64,000 bases of DNA from Saccharopolyspora spinosa NRRL 18395 (lineage in GTDB: Bacteria > Actinomycetota > Actinomycetes > Mycobacteriales > Pseudonocardiaceae). The notes beneath the pieces are model-generated. The model worked only from the letters and a program-made list of their open reading frames with translations. It was not told where the DNA came from and ran no database searches. Position numbers and translations under genes: made by a program. The stretch is taken from the NCBI RefSeq assembly GCF_000194155.1, contig NZ_GL877878.1:1390351-1454350 (forward strand), read 5' to 3'. Each line of letters starts with the position of its first letter. Within the stretch, counting starts at the first letter, position 1. Shown here in pieces: positions 11,313-19,065 of this stretch.

Positions 11313-12488
11313 TCAGCGTTGCGCCGGCCGGAATCCTGCTAGCTGGCGACGCCATCTCCCGAACGAGCGGGCGCGGTCGACCGCGAGAACTGCTACCGGG
11401 TTGCCGGCCTGATTGCGGTAGAGCGCGAGGAAGTCGAGCGATTCGAGGTCGCCCTCGATCACTTCGATCATCGAATCCGCGGTGCGGTGACCGGCGAATT
11501 GGATCTTGTGGCCATACTGGTCCGACCAGAAGTACGGCACCTCGTGATGCGCTGGCGGCGTGTAGCTCCGACCGAGGAGAGCAGACACTGCCGCAACCGG
11601 CTGTTGCACGGCATTGGTCCAGTGCTCCATGCGCCGCGCCGAGCCGAGGTAGTTCCGGTGGGAGTTGGCGCAGTCGCCGACCGCGACAACACCAGGGATG
11701 TTCGTGACGCCCTGCGCATCGGTCACCACACCATCGTCGAGGTCGACGCCCGACCCGCCCAGCCAATCCACGGACGGTGCCGCCCCGATCCCGACCACCA
11801 CCACATCGGCGGGAAGTTCGCGGCCATCGGTCAGGCGGACGGCCTTCACCTGCGTGCTGCCGACCAGTTCGGCGAGCGAAACGCCGGTGTGCAGCCGCAC
11901 TCCCCTGGTGGCGTGCAGCCCGGCGCAGATCTCGCCCATCTCAGCGCCGAGCGGCTTCAGCAGCGGCACGGGCGCGGTCTCGACGACATCGACCTCGACG
12001 CCCAGTCCCACCGCCGTCGACGCGATCTCGGAACCGATGAACCCCGCCCCGATCACAACCAGACGGGCTCCCGCGACCAACTCCTCGCGCAGCGCCATCG
12101 CATCGTCGAGCGTGCGGAGCGTGTGCACTCCCTTTGGCATCTCCCCGGCGAGGTTCTTGGCCCGGGCACCAGTCGCCAGGACCACGCCGTCGGACACGAT
12201 CCGTTCACCTTCGTCGAGCACCACCGCCCGCCCACCGGTGTCGAGGGCAGTCGCGGTGCATCCGAGGCGCCACTCCGCGAGCAGTGCGGCGTCCTCAGGC
12301 GTCGCCAGCTTCAGGTCGTCTTCCGAAACCGTTCCGCCCAAGAACTCCTTCGACAACGGGGGGCGGTCATACGGCGCGTGCGTTTCGTCGCCGACGACGA
12401 CGATGCGTCCCTCGAAACCCTGATCACGCAGCGCGCGGGTCGCCGTGAGCCCGGCGAGGGAAGCCCCGACAACAGCAATCGTCCGCAT
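11313..12488 (-). CDS. FAD-dependent ferredoxin reductase
   Basis: This 391-residue pyridine nucleotide-disulfide-type reductase has an N-terminal FAD motif (VVGASLAGLTATRALR), a central NAD(P)H motif (VVIGAGFIGSEIAS) and the conserved VAVGDCA segment. It resembles the reductase component of three-component Rieske dioxygenases (BphG/CamA type). The ATG at 12488 overlaps the stop of the Rieske ferredoxin gene (TGATG). It should pass electrons from NAD(P)H to that ferredoxin and on to the oxygenase encoded downstream. Confidence 0.88.
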   Translation of the reverse strand: MRTIAVVGASLAGLTATRALRDQGFEGRIVVVGDETHAPYDRPPLSKEFLGGTVSEDDLKLATPEDAALLAEWRLGCTATALDTGGRAVVLDEGERIVSDGVVLATGARAKNLAGEMPKGVHTLRTLDDAMALREELVAGARLVVIGAGFIGSEIASTAVGLGVEVDVVETAPVPLLKPLGAEMGEICAGLHATRGVRLHTGVSLAELVGSTQVKAVRLTDGRELPADVVVVGIGAAPSVDWLGGSGVDLDDGVVTDAQGVTNIPGVVAVGDCANSHRNYLGSARRMEHWTNAVQQPVAAVSALLGRSYTPPAHHEVPYFWSDQYGHKIQFAGHRTADSMIEVIEGDLESLDFLALYRNQAGNPVAVLAVDRARSFGRWRRQLAGFRPAQR

Positions 12489-12835
12489 CACCGGACCTCT
12501 TCCGTAAGCGCCTCAGCGACTTCCGCACCGACCTCCACCGACTCGTACACGTAGATCTGCCCGTCGGAGATGACGATTTCGTGCGTGCGTACTGGTTTCC
12601 GCGCAGGCGGCCCGCTGGGCCGCCCGGTGCGGAGGTCGAAGCAGGCGGCGTGCAGCGGACACTCGACCGCACATCCTTCGAGCCAGCCGTCCGACAGCGA
12701 AGCATCCTGGTGGGTGCACGTGTCGTCGATCGCGTAGAAGGTGCCGTCAGCGTTGAAGACCGCGATTGCCACGCTGCCCTGCACACGTACGGACTCCCCA
12801 ACCGGGATGTCGGACACCGCGCCAACTAAGATCAT
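12488..12835 (-). CDS. Rieske [2Fe-2S] ferredoxin
   Basis: This 115-residue stand-alone Rieske ferredoxin has cluster ligands Cys40-x-His42 (DDTCTHQD) and Cys59-x2-His62 (VECPLHAACFD). It is the electron carrier between the reductase and the oxygenase. A separate Rieske ferredoxin makes this a three-component system, whereas the described GbcAB/BmoAB betaine systems are usually presented with one reductase carrying its own plant-type [2Fe-2S] domain. It is first in the minus-strand run and divergent from the IclR gene. Confidence 0.9.
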   Translation of the reverse strand: MILVGAVSDIPVGESVRVQGSVAIAVFNADGTFYAIDDTCTHQDASLSDGWLEGCAVECPLHAACFDLRTGRPSGPPARKPVRTHEIVISDGQIYVYESVEVGAEVAEALTEEVR

Positions 12836-12853
12836 CGTTGCTCCTGTTGCTCA

Positions 12854-12880
12854 TTGCGGAACACGACGTGCTATTCGCAA
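12854..12880. promoter_or_regulatory. Inverted-repeat element between the ferredoxin and iclR genes
   Basis: TTGCG (12854-12858) and CGCAA (12876-12880) flank the small palindrome CACGACGTG (12862-12870) in the 121-bp divergent intergenic region. It is a plausible autoregulatory site for the IclR protein, based only on symmetry and position. Confidence 0.3.
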
Positions 12881-12956
12881 CAGAGCATCCGGCACTTATC
12901 GTTTCCCGTCAATTAACCGATCCCAGATCGACTCACCTCAGGTTCGGAGTTGCAAC

Positions 12957-13742
12957 ATGCACAACAACGACAAGATCGTGGCCACGTCTGAGCCCCGGAC
13001 GCAGACTCAGGCCGTCGACCGGGCGCTGTCGATGCTCGTCCTGCTGGCCCAGCGCGGGCCGTCCGGCGTGACCGAGCTGGCCCGCAAACTGGGGGTCCAC
13101 AAGTCCACGGCATCCCGCCTCATGACCGCCCTGGAGAAGCATCGGTTCGTCGAACAGGTAGGCCCGCGCGGAAGATATCGGCTCGGATTCGGCATTGTCC
13201 GGCTCGCCGGAGCGACGGCGGCACAACTGGACATCGCCGGCGAAAGCAGGCCGATCTGCGCTCGGCTGGCATCCGAACTGCGCGGAACGGTGAGCCTCAG
13301 CGTCTTCGAGGGCGGCGGCGCGACCGCCGTCGTGCAGGAGCCGAGCACCGAGCGCAACTGGATCGGCCTCCGAGTCCCGCTCCATGCGACTGCGAGCGGA
13401 AAAGTGCTGCTGGCGAGCTTCGGATTCGAGGAGCTCGAGGACGCCATGAAGCAACCGCTGCGGCGTTTCACCACGCACACCGTTACCTCGCGCGGCGCCT
13501 TGCTGGCCGACCTGAACCGGGTGCGCGCTCGCGGCTGGGCAGCCGCGAGCGGCGAGTTCGAACCCGACCTCCACACCGTCGCCGTCCCGGTGCGCGGCCC
13601 GGGCGGGCGCATCGCCGGAGCGCTGAGCGTATCGGCAGACGAGGCCCATCTCCGCCCCGCGGACTTCCAGGGCATTTCACGCATTCTCACCCAAGCCGCC
13701 GAGGAGATCCACGATCGCTTGCAAAGTCTCGCGGGCCCGTAG
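12957..13742 (+). CDS. IclR-family transcriptional regulator
   Basis: This 261-residue protein (from ATG 12957, MHNNDKIVATSEP) has an N-terminal winged helix-turn-helix (GVTELARKLGVHKSTASRLM) and a C-terminal IclR effector domain (LHATASGKVLLA). IclR proteins respond to small metabolites. Its position between the oxygenase genes and the MHS transporter makes it the obvious local regulator of quaternary amine catabolism. A longer reading from 12741 would run antisense through the ferredoxin gene and is rejected. Confidence 0.92.
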   Translation: MHNNDKIVATSEPRTQTQAVDRALSMLVLLAQRGPSGVTELARKLGVHKSTASRLMTALEKHRFVEQVGPRGRYRLGFGIVRLAGATAAQLDIAGESRPICARLASELRGTVSLSVFEGGGATAVVQEPSTERNWIGLRVPLHATASGKVLLASFGFEELEDAMKQPLRRFTTHTVTSRGALLADLNRVRARGWAAASGEFEPDLHTVAVPVRGPGGRIAGALSVSADEAHLRPADFQGISRILTQAAEEIHDRLQSLAGP

Positions 13743-13789
13743 CCGGCGCAGCGACCTTGACCACCACTAACACATCTAATAGCTTACAG

Positions 13790-13802
13790 AAATATATCAG
13801 TC
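13790..13802. promoter_or_regulatory. TATATCAGTC element before the MHS transporter
   Basis: The sequence AATATATCAGTC lies about 20 bp before the transporter start. The decamer TATATCAGTC is shared exactly with the region upstream of mscR. The short distance to the start codon would fit repression by steric block. Confidence 0.4.
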
Positions 13803-13821
13803 GCATGAAACACGGGTGATC

Positions 13822-15258
13822 ATGAATCCAGATCCTCGGGCCTCGGTCGACCAGGTAGCGGTCGTGGATGCGCAGACCATTCGTCGCGCGACAACGGCTG
13901 CAACATTGGGAAACGTCGCCGAGTGGTACGACTTCGGCATCTATTCGTATCTCGCAGCAATTGCCCTGGATCGGGTTTTCTTCCCCGATGCTGGGGAGTG
14001 GGCGGCGGTGTTCACCCTGGGCACGTTCGCCGCCGCGTTCTTGGTTCGCCCGCTCGGCGGGCTCATCCTCGGCCCGCTGGGTGACCGCATCGGCCGGACC
14101 AGGGTCCTCTCCGCCACGGTTCTCCTGATGGCGATGGCCACTGCACTGCTCGGGCTCGTTCCCAGCTACGGCGCGATCGGTATCGCGGCCCCGTTGATCG
14201 TGTTGTTCATCCGGATGCTGCAGGGCTTTTCCGCGGGCGGCGAATACACCGGTGCACTGACCCTCGTCGCGGAGTACGCCCCGGACCGGCGGCGCGGTTT
14301 CCTGGGCAGCTGGCTGGAGTTCGGCACGCTGGTCGGGTACACCCTCGGCGCGGGAATCTGCACGATCCTGGTCGCCGTGCTGCCAGCGGATGATCTGTTG
14401 ACCTGGGGCTGGCGGCTGCCCTTCATGCTCGCCATTCCGGTGGGAATCACCGGGATCTACCTGCGGATGCGCCTGGAGGAGACGCCCGCGTTCCGGCAGC
14501 TGATCGAGCGCTCACCGGCGATGGCCACCATGTCGCTCCGCCGCGTCTTCCAGATCTTGGTGAACCATTACCGCTCGGCGGCGCTGATCGCTGGCGGACT
14601 GATCGTGGCCTGGAACGTCACCAACTACGTTCTGACGAACTACGTGCCGACCTACCTGGCGGGCACCCTACCGGCCTACGGCAAAAGCGGGACCAGCGAG
14701 GCGCTTTCGACCACGCTCCAGGTGACCGTCATGCTGGCGATGCTCTGCGTCATCGTGTTCGTCGGCAAGCTCAGCGACAGGATCGGCAGGAAGCCGATCC
14801 TGATCACCGGCAGCGTTTCGCTCCTCCTGCTCGGCCTGCCTTCGGTCTGGCTGCTGAGAGCGGGGCTCACCGGCCAGGTCCTCGGCTTGCTGATCATGGG
14901 TTTCGCGCTGCTCTGCTTCGCGGCGGTGACCCCCTCGACGCTGCCCGCGCTCTTTCCCACCTTCATCCGGTACGGCAGCCTCGCCATCATCTTCAACTTC
15001 TTCGTTTCGGTGTTCGCGGGCACCGCACCCACGGTCATCGGTGTCGCGGTGACCACGACGGGCAACCTCGACTGGCCTGGCTACTACCTCATCGGGGCAG
15101 GTGCGATCGGGCTCGTGAGCGCCTTTTTCCTCAAAGAGTCAGCCGGACAGCCGCTGGCGGGGGCGGCGCCCCTCACCTCCAGCGCGGACCTGCCCGCACC
15201 GAAGCTCTCGAAAGACGGCGTGCCGTTGGAAAATCCGCCGGCGCGCCCACGGAGATGA
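13822..15258 (+). CDS. ProP-like MHS-family metabolite:proton symporter
   Basis: This 478-residue major facilitator protein has about 12 hydrophobic segments. MHS-family signatures are clear: GNVAEWYDFGIYSY in segment 1, RPLGGLILGPLGDRIGRTR after segment 2, and GFSAGGEYTGALTLVAEY with RRGFLGSWLEFG. These closely resemble ProP, the proton-driven glycine betaine/proline importer. Import of betaine or a related compatible solute for the adjacent demethylation pathway is a good inference. The start may be ATG 13822 or GTG 13816; neither has a strong ribosome site. Confidence 0.88.
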   Translation: MNPDPRASVDQVAVVDAQTIRRATTAATLGNVAEWYDFGIYSYLAAIALDRVFFPDAGEWAAVFTLGTFAAAFLVRPLGGLILGPLGDRIGRTRVLSATVLLMAMATALLGLVPSYGAIGIAAPLIVLFIRMLQGFSAGGEYTGALTLVAEYAPDRRRGFLGSWLEFGTLVGYTLGAGICTILVAVLPADDLLTWGWRLPFMLAIPVGITGIYLRMRLEETPAFRQLIERSPAMATMSLRRVFQILVNHYRSAALIAGGLIVAWNVTNYVLTNYVPTYLAGTLPAYGKSGTSEALSTTLQVTVMLAMLCVIVFVGKLSDRIGRKPILITGSVSLLLLGLPSVWLLRAGLTGQVLGLLIMGFALLCFAAVTPSTLPALFPTFIRYGSLAIIFNFFVSVFAGTAPTVIGVAVTTTGNLDWPGYYLIGAGAIGLVSAFFLKESAGQPLAGAAPLTSSADLPAPKLSKDGVPLENPPARPRR

Positions 15259-15455
15259 CGAACCGCCCCTGCGGACGCGGCAATTGAGCCAATGGGCCCC
15301 GGACCTACCGAAGATCTGGGAGCATGACGGATGGTCACCGCGTGACCCGTCGTTAAGTCCCTGCTACCGATCAAAGGTCTGCGTTGTGGCTGTGGGGCGG
15401 TGTTGCAGCTCTCGGAGTCGGCTCCGCCCGCTCGGGCGGCGCGTTAGGAGAATCG

Positions 15456-16310
15456 ATGGTCGATGCGACGAACACCCGTCCCATCGAGGAAGATGTGGTC
15501 AGGGATTTCGGCACCACCATGTCCTACGGCCAATACTTGAACCTCGACCAGTTGCTCGGCGCCCAGCGGCCGGTCAGCGAACCCGAGCACCACGACGAGC
15601 TGTTGTTCATCATCCAGCACCAGGCTGCGGAGTTGTGGCTCAAGCTCGTGCTGCACGAACTTCGGACGGCGCGCGAGCACCTGGCAGGCGACCGGCTGCA
15701 ACCCGCGCTGAAGGTACTGGCCAGGGTCAAGCACATCCAGCACACCCTCACCGAGCAGTGGTCGGTACTGGCAACCCTGACACCGCCGGAATTCGCGCAG
15801 TTCCGCGGATTCCTCGGCAGGTCATCAGGATTCCAGTCCTACCAGTATCGCGCCGTGGAGTTCATCCTCGGTAACAAGAATGTCGATATGCTGAAGGTGT
15901 TCCGGCACGATGAGCACGCCCACGCACTGCTGTCCGGGCTGCTCGGACAACCCAGCATCTACGACGAATTCCTCCGGTACCTCGCGCGGCGTGGGTACCA
16001 GGTCCCTGCCCCGCTGCTGGTGCGCGACGTCAGCCGCGCGCACACCTACGTGCCCGACCTCGTGCCCGTCTTCCGGAAGATCTACGAGTCGGTCGCGGAG
16101 AACTGGGATGCCTACGAAGCCTGCGAGGAACTCGTGGACTTGGAGGAGAACTTCCAGTTATGGCGCTTCCGGCACCTGAAGACCGTGGAGCGCACGATCG
16201 GGTTCAAGCGGGGCACCGGTGGGTCCAGCGGCGTGCCCTTCCTCCGCGACGCGCTAGACCTGACCTTCTTCCCCGAGCTGTACGCGGTGCGCACCGAGAT
16301 CACCCGGTAG
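15456..16310 (+). CDS. kynA: Tryptophan 2,3-dioxygenase
   Basis: This 284-residue heme dioxygenase opens the indole ring of L-tryptophan to give N-formylkynurenine. Diagnostic segments include MSYGQYLNLDQLL, HHDELLFIIQHQAAELWLKL and, near the C-terminus, FKRGTGGSSGVPFL. The ATG at 15456 follows TTAGGAGA at proper spacing. It is the first of three closely spaced genes leading to anthranilate. Length and motifs are normal, so the gene appears functional. Confidence 0.96.
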   Translation: MVDATNTRPIEEDVVRDFGTTMSYGQYLNLDQLLGAQRPVSEPEHHDELLFIIQHQAAELWLKLVLHELRTAREHLAGDRLQPALKVLARVKHIQHTLTEQWSVLATLTPPEFAQFRGFLGRSSGFQSYQYRAVEFILGNKNVDMLKVFRHDEHAHALLSGLLGQPSIYDEFLRYLARRGYQVPAPLLVRDVSRAHTYVPDLVPVFRKIYESVAENWDAYEACEELVDLEENFQLWRFRHLKTVERTIGFKRGTGGSSGVPFLRDALDLTFFPELYAVRTEITR

Positions 16311-16328
16311 ACGGCCAGGAGGACCACG

Positions 16329-17354
16329 ATGCCGAGCGACGAGGACGAATGGGTGATCGCCGATTCCGCCTGGTGGGGACGGTGGTTCGACCGGTGCGCG
16401 GTACGCCTGCGCGGTGGCCGTGCCGTCGGTACCGGGCCGCTGCCACCCTGGTCGGTGCCGAGGGGTGCACGGGTCCGGCACGTCGAGGGCACCCTGCTGC
16501 CCGGGCTGCGCGACGCCCACGTGCACTCGAGCCTGGTGGACCTCCGCGCCGTCCGCGCCGGCGGCATTGCGCAGGTCGACGACCTGGGCAGCGTTCCCGC
16601 CCTGATCGCGGAACTGGTGGCCGCCGACGATCCGAGGTTGCCGCGGGTCCGGGCGGTCGGAGCCTTCCTGACCGCGCCGGGCGGATATCCCAGCGATCGA
16701 TCCTGGGCGCCGCCCGGCAGTTTCCGGGAGGTGCAATCGGTGATCGATGCCGAATCCGCCGTGGGGGAGCAACACCAGTTCGGCGCCCGGGCCATCAAGG
16801 TCGTCCTGCATCCCGAGGCAGGGCCCACGCTCCCCGCACGTGTGCTCGAAGAGATCGTCTCCACGGCGCACGACCTCGATCTGCCCGTCATAGCCCACAC
16901 CGAAGGCGACAACACCGTCCGCGACGCCTACGAAGCAGGCGTTGACAGGCTCGCGCACACGCCTTGGACCGAACGCATCGACGACCGGCTGCTGACCGAC
17001 GTGGCACAGCGGATGAGCTGGATCAGCACGCTCGACATCCACGGATACGGTGCTGATACGGTCGAGCTGCGCATCGCGATCGACAACCTGCGCCGGTTCT
17101 TCAATCGCGGCGGAACCACCTGCTATGGAACCGATCTCGGCAACGGGCCGCTCCCGATGGGGATCAACCCGCGCGAGGTCGCCGCACTCCAAACCGCTGG
17201 CCTCACACCCGACGACGTGCTGACCGCGATGACCGATCTCGACAGCCCCGCGACACCTCCCTGCTGGGTCCCGAACGGCCTCGATCGCCCGCCATCCCGG
17301 TTCGCCAGTTCCCTGCGCACCGCACGAGTCCTCGACCCGACGCCGACGTCCTGA
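16329..17354 (+). CDS. Amidohydrolase-superfamily protein, candidate N-formylkynurenine formamidase
   Basis: This 341-residue protein starts at ATG 16329 behind AGGAGG, 18 bp after kynA and 26 bp before kynU. Metal-dependent amidohydrolase features are visible: GLRDAHVHSS (HxH on strand 1), a lysine in ARAIKVVLHPEAG, a histidine in PVIAHTEGD, LAHTPW, and a late aspartate in YGTDLGNG. The pathway needs a formamidase between KynA and KynU, and no KynB-type or cyclase-fold formamidase is encoded in this cluster. Position therefore suggests that it deformylates N-formylkynurenine. Function is inferred from context only. Confidence 0.75.
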   Translation: MPSDEDEWVIADSAWWGRWFDRCAVRLRGGRAVGTGPLPPWSVPRGARVRHVEGTLLPGLRDAHVHSSLVDLRAVRAGGIAQVDDLGSVPALIAELVAADDPRLPRVRAVGAFLTAPGGYPSDRSWAPPGSFREVQSVIDAESAVGEQHQFGARAIKVVLHPEAGPTLPARVLEEIVSTAHDLDLPVIAHTEGDNTVRDAYEAGVDRLAHTPWTERIDDRLLTDVAQRMSWISTLDIHGYGADTVELRIAIDNLRRFFNRGGTTCYGTDLGNGPLPMGINPREVAALQTAGLTPDDVLTAMTDLDSPATPPCWVPNGLDRPPSRFASSLRTARVLDPTPTS

Positions 17355-17380
17355 CTCGACCACCAACGGAGGAAGAACGC

Positions 17381-18622
17381 ATGTCCGACCGCACCGGCCT
17401 CCTGGAGAAAGCGCACGTCCTGGATGAAGCCGATCCGCTGCGCGACTTCCAGGACCGGTTCTTGACGCCGGACGGCGCGGATGTCGTCGCCTACCTCGAC
17501 GGCAACTCCCTGGGACGACCCGCTCGTGCGCTCCCCGAGCGCATGCACCGGTTCATCCACCAGCAGTGGGGGCAACGCCTGATCCGGGGGTGGACCGACG
17601 AATGGCTCAACTGGCCGGAAGCGATCGGCGACCGCCTCGGCCGGGCCGCGCTCGGCGCCGCACCCGGACAAGTCGTCGTGGCCGACTCCACAACCGTCAT
17701 GCTCTACAAGCTCGCCCGCGCTGCGGTCGCCGCCCGGCCCGGCCGACGCGAAATCGTCCTCGACACCGACAACTTCCCCACCGACCGCTACGTCCTGGAA
17801 GGCATCGCCGCCGAACGCGGCCTGGTCCTCAAGTGGATCGAAACCGACCCGGCGGCGGGCATCACCGACGAACAGGTCGCCGGAGCAGTCGGCCCGGACA
17901 CCGCGTTGGTCGTGTTCAGCCACGTCGCATACCGCTCCGGCTACCTGGCCGACGCCGAAGCCATCACGCGCACGGCACACCGAGCCGGTGCGTTGGTGCT
18001 GTGGGACCTCTGCCATTCGGTCGGTTCGGTACCCGTGCACCTCGACTCGTGGGACGCCGATTTCGCCGTCGGCTGCACCTACAAGTACCTCAATGGCGGG
18101 CCAGGCTCTCCTGCCTTCGGCTACGTCAACGAGCGCCATCACGGGCTCGCGCAGCAGCCGATCTGGGGCTGGATGGGACATCGCGAACCGTTCACGATGG
18201 GGCCCGGATACCAACCCGCCGACGGCATCCGCGGGCTGCTCAGCGGCACGCCCCCGATCCTGGCGATGCTCCCGCTGCTCACCGGCCTGGACATGCTCGA
18301 TGAAGCGGGGATCGAAGCAGTGCGCGCGAAGTCGTCGCTGCTGACCCACTACGCCCTGGAACTGGCGGACGCGTGGCTGTTCGACCGGGGCGTGCAGCTG
18401 GCCTCACCACGCGAACCCGAGCGCCGCGGCGGGCACATCACACTGCGCCGAGCCGACTTCCGAGAGGTCACCGGGCTGCTCTGGCAACGCGGTGTCATCC
18501 CGGACTTCCGCGCACCCGACGGAATCCGCATCGGCCTCGCCCCGCTGAGCACCAGTTTCGTCGAGGTCCACAACGGTCTCTGCGCACTCCACCAACTGGT
18601 CGACGAACGCGGAAAACCGTGA
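17381..18622 (+). CDS. kynU: Kynureninase
   Basis: This 413-residue PLP enzyme cleaves kynurenine to anthranilate and alanine. The PLP lysine is in GCTYKYLNGGPGSPAF, the family segment YLDGNSLGR is near the N-terminus and the pterin-like substrate region HREPFTMGP is present. It is the third gene of the kyn operon. Downstream lies only a broken CoA-ligase fragment, so the fate of anthranilate is not visible here; it may feed tryptophan recycling, NAD-independent catabolism or secondary metabolism. Confidence 0.96.
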   Translation: MSDRTGLLEKAHVLDEADPLRDFQDRFLTPDGADVVAYLDGNSLGRPARALPERMHRFIHQQWGQRLIRGWTDEWLNWPEAIGDRLGRAALGAAPGQVVVADSTTVMLYKLARAAVAARPGRREIVLDTDNFPTDRYVLEGIAAERGLVLKWIETDPAAGITDEQVAGAVGPDTALVVFSHVAYRSGYLADAEAITRTAHRAGALVLWDLCHSVGSVPVHLDSWDADFAVGCTYKYLNGGPGSPAFGYVNERHHGLAQQPIWGWMGHREPFTMGPGYQPADGIRGLLSGTPPILAMLPLLTGLDMLDEAGIEAVRAKSSLLTHYALELADAWLFDRGVQLASPREPERRGGHITLRRADFREVTGLLWQRGVIPDFRAPDGIRIGLAPLSTSFVEVHNGLCALHQLVDERGKP

Positions 18623-18644
18623 CGATCCAGCCCGCTTCGCGAGG

Positions 18645-18830
18645 TCAGGCCCGGGCGAGCTCACGGAGCACGAAGCGCTGGACCTTACCGTTGCTGGTGC
18701 GGGGCAGGACTTCCAGGAACCCGATCGCCCTCGGGCACTTGTACGGCGCGTCGATGCCGAGATCGGCGAGCAGCCGCACCAACGACACCACCGACAGCCA
18801 GCCACCGGACTCTTGCGTGTACAAGCCCTA
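18645..18830 (-). pseudogene. C-terminal remnant of an AMP-forming acyl/aryl-CoA ligase
   Basis: The minus frame ends in APYKCPRAIGFLEVLPRTSN followed by GKVQRFVLRELARA and a stop, the classic C-terminus of AMP-dependent CoA ligases with the catalytic lysine in SNGK. An in-frame stop at about 18828 and no upstream domain show that only the last 50-60 residues survive. Resemblance to aryl-CoA ligases next to kynureninase suggests a former anthranilate/benzoate-CoA ligase (inference). Confidence 0.7.
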
Positions 18831-19065
18831 GACGGTGACGATCAGCTGTCTGGGCTGCATGCCGCGGCCGGCCCACCACGGCGTCGCCCACCGAGGCGCT
18901 GTCCGTCATCATGTCCGTCGTAAGGGGGAACCCGATAACAGTGGTCACGCAGGTCGAGCGCCGCACCGCTGCCGATCGTCAACGGCACGGGCATCCCGAC
19001 GAGATTCTTGGCGCTGGTCGAGCAGGAGTGACCCACGGCCACGGCAGGACCGGGAAGGAGCAAGG

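Noticed and set aside
12741..12956. Extended N-terminus of the IclR protein
   Set aside because: The extension is antisense to the Rieske ferredoxin gene; the ATG at 12957 gives the normal IclR length.
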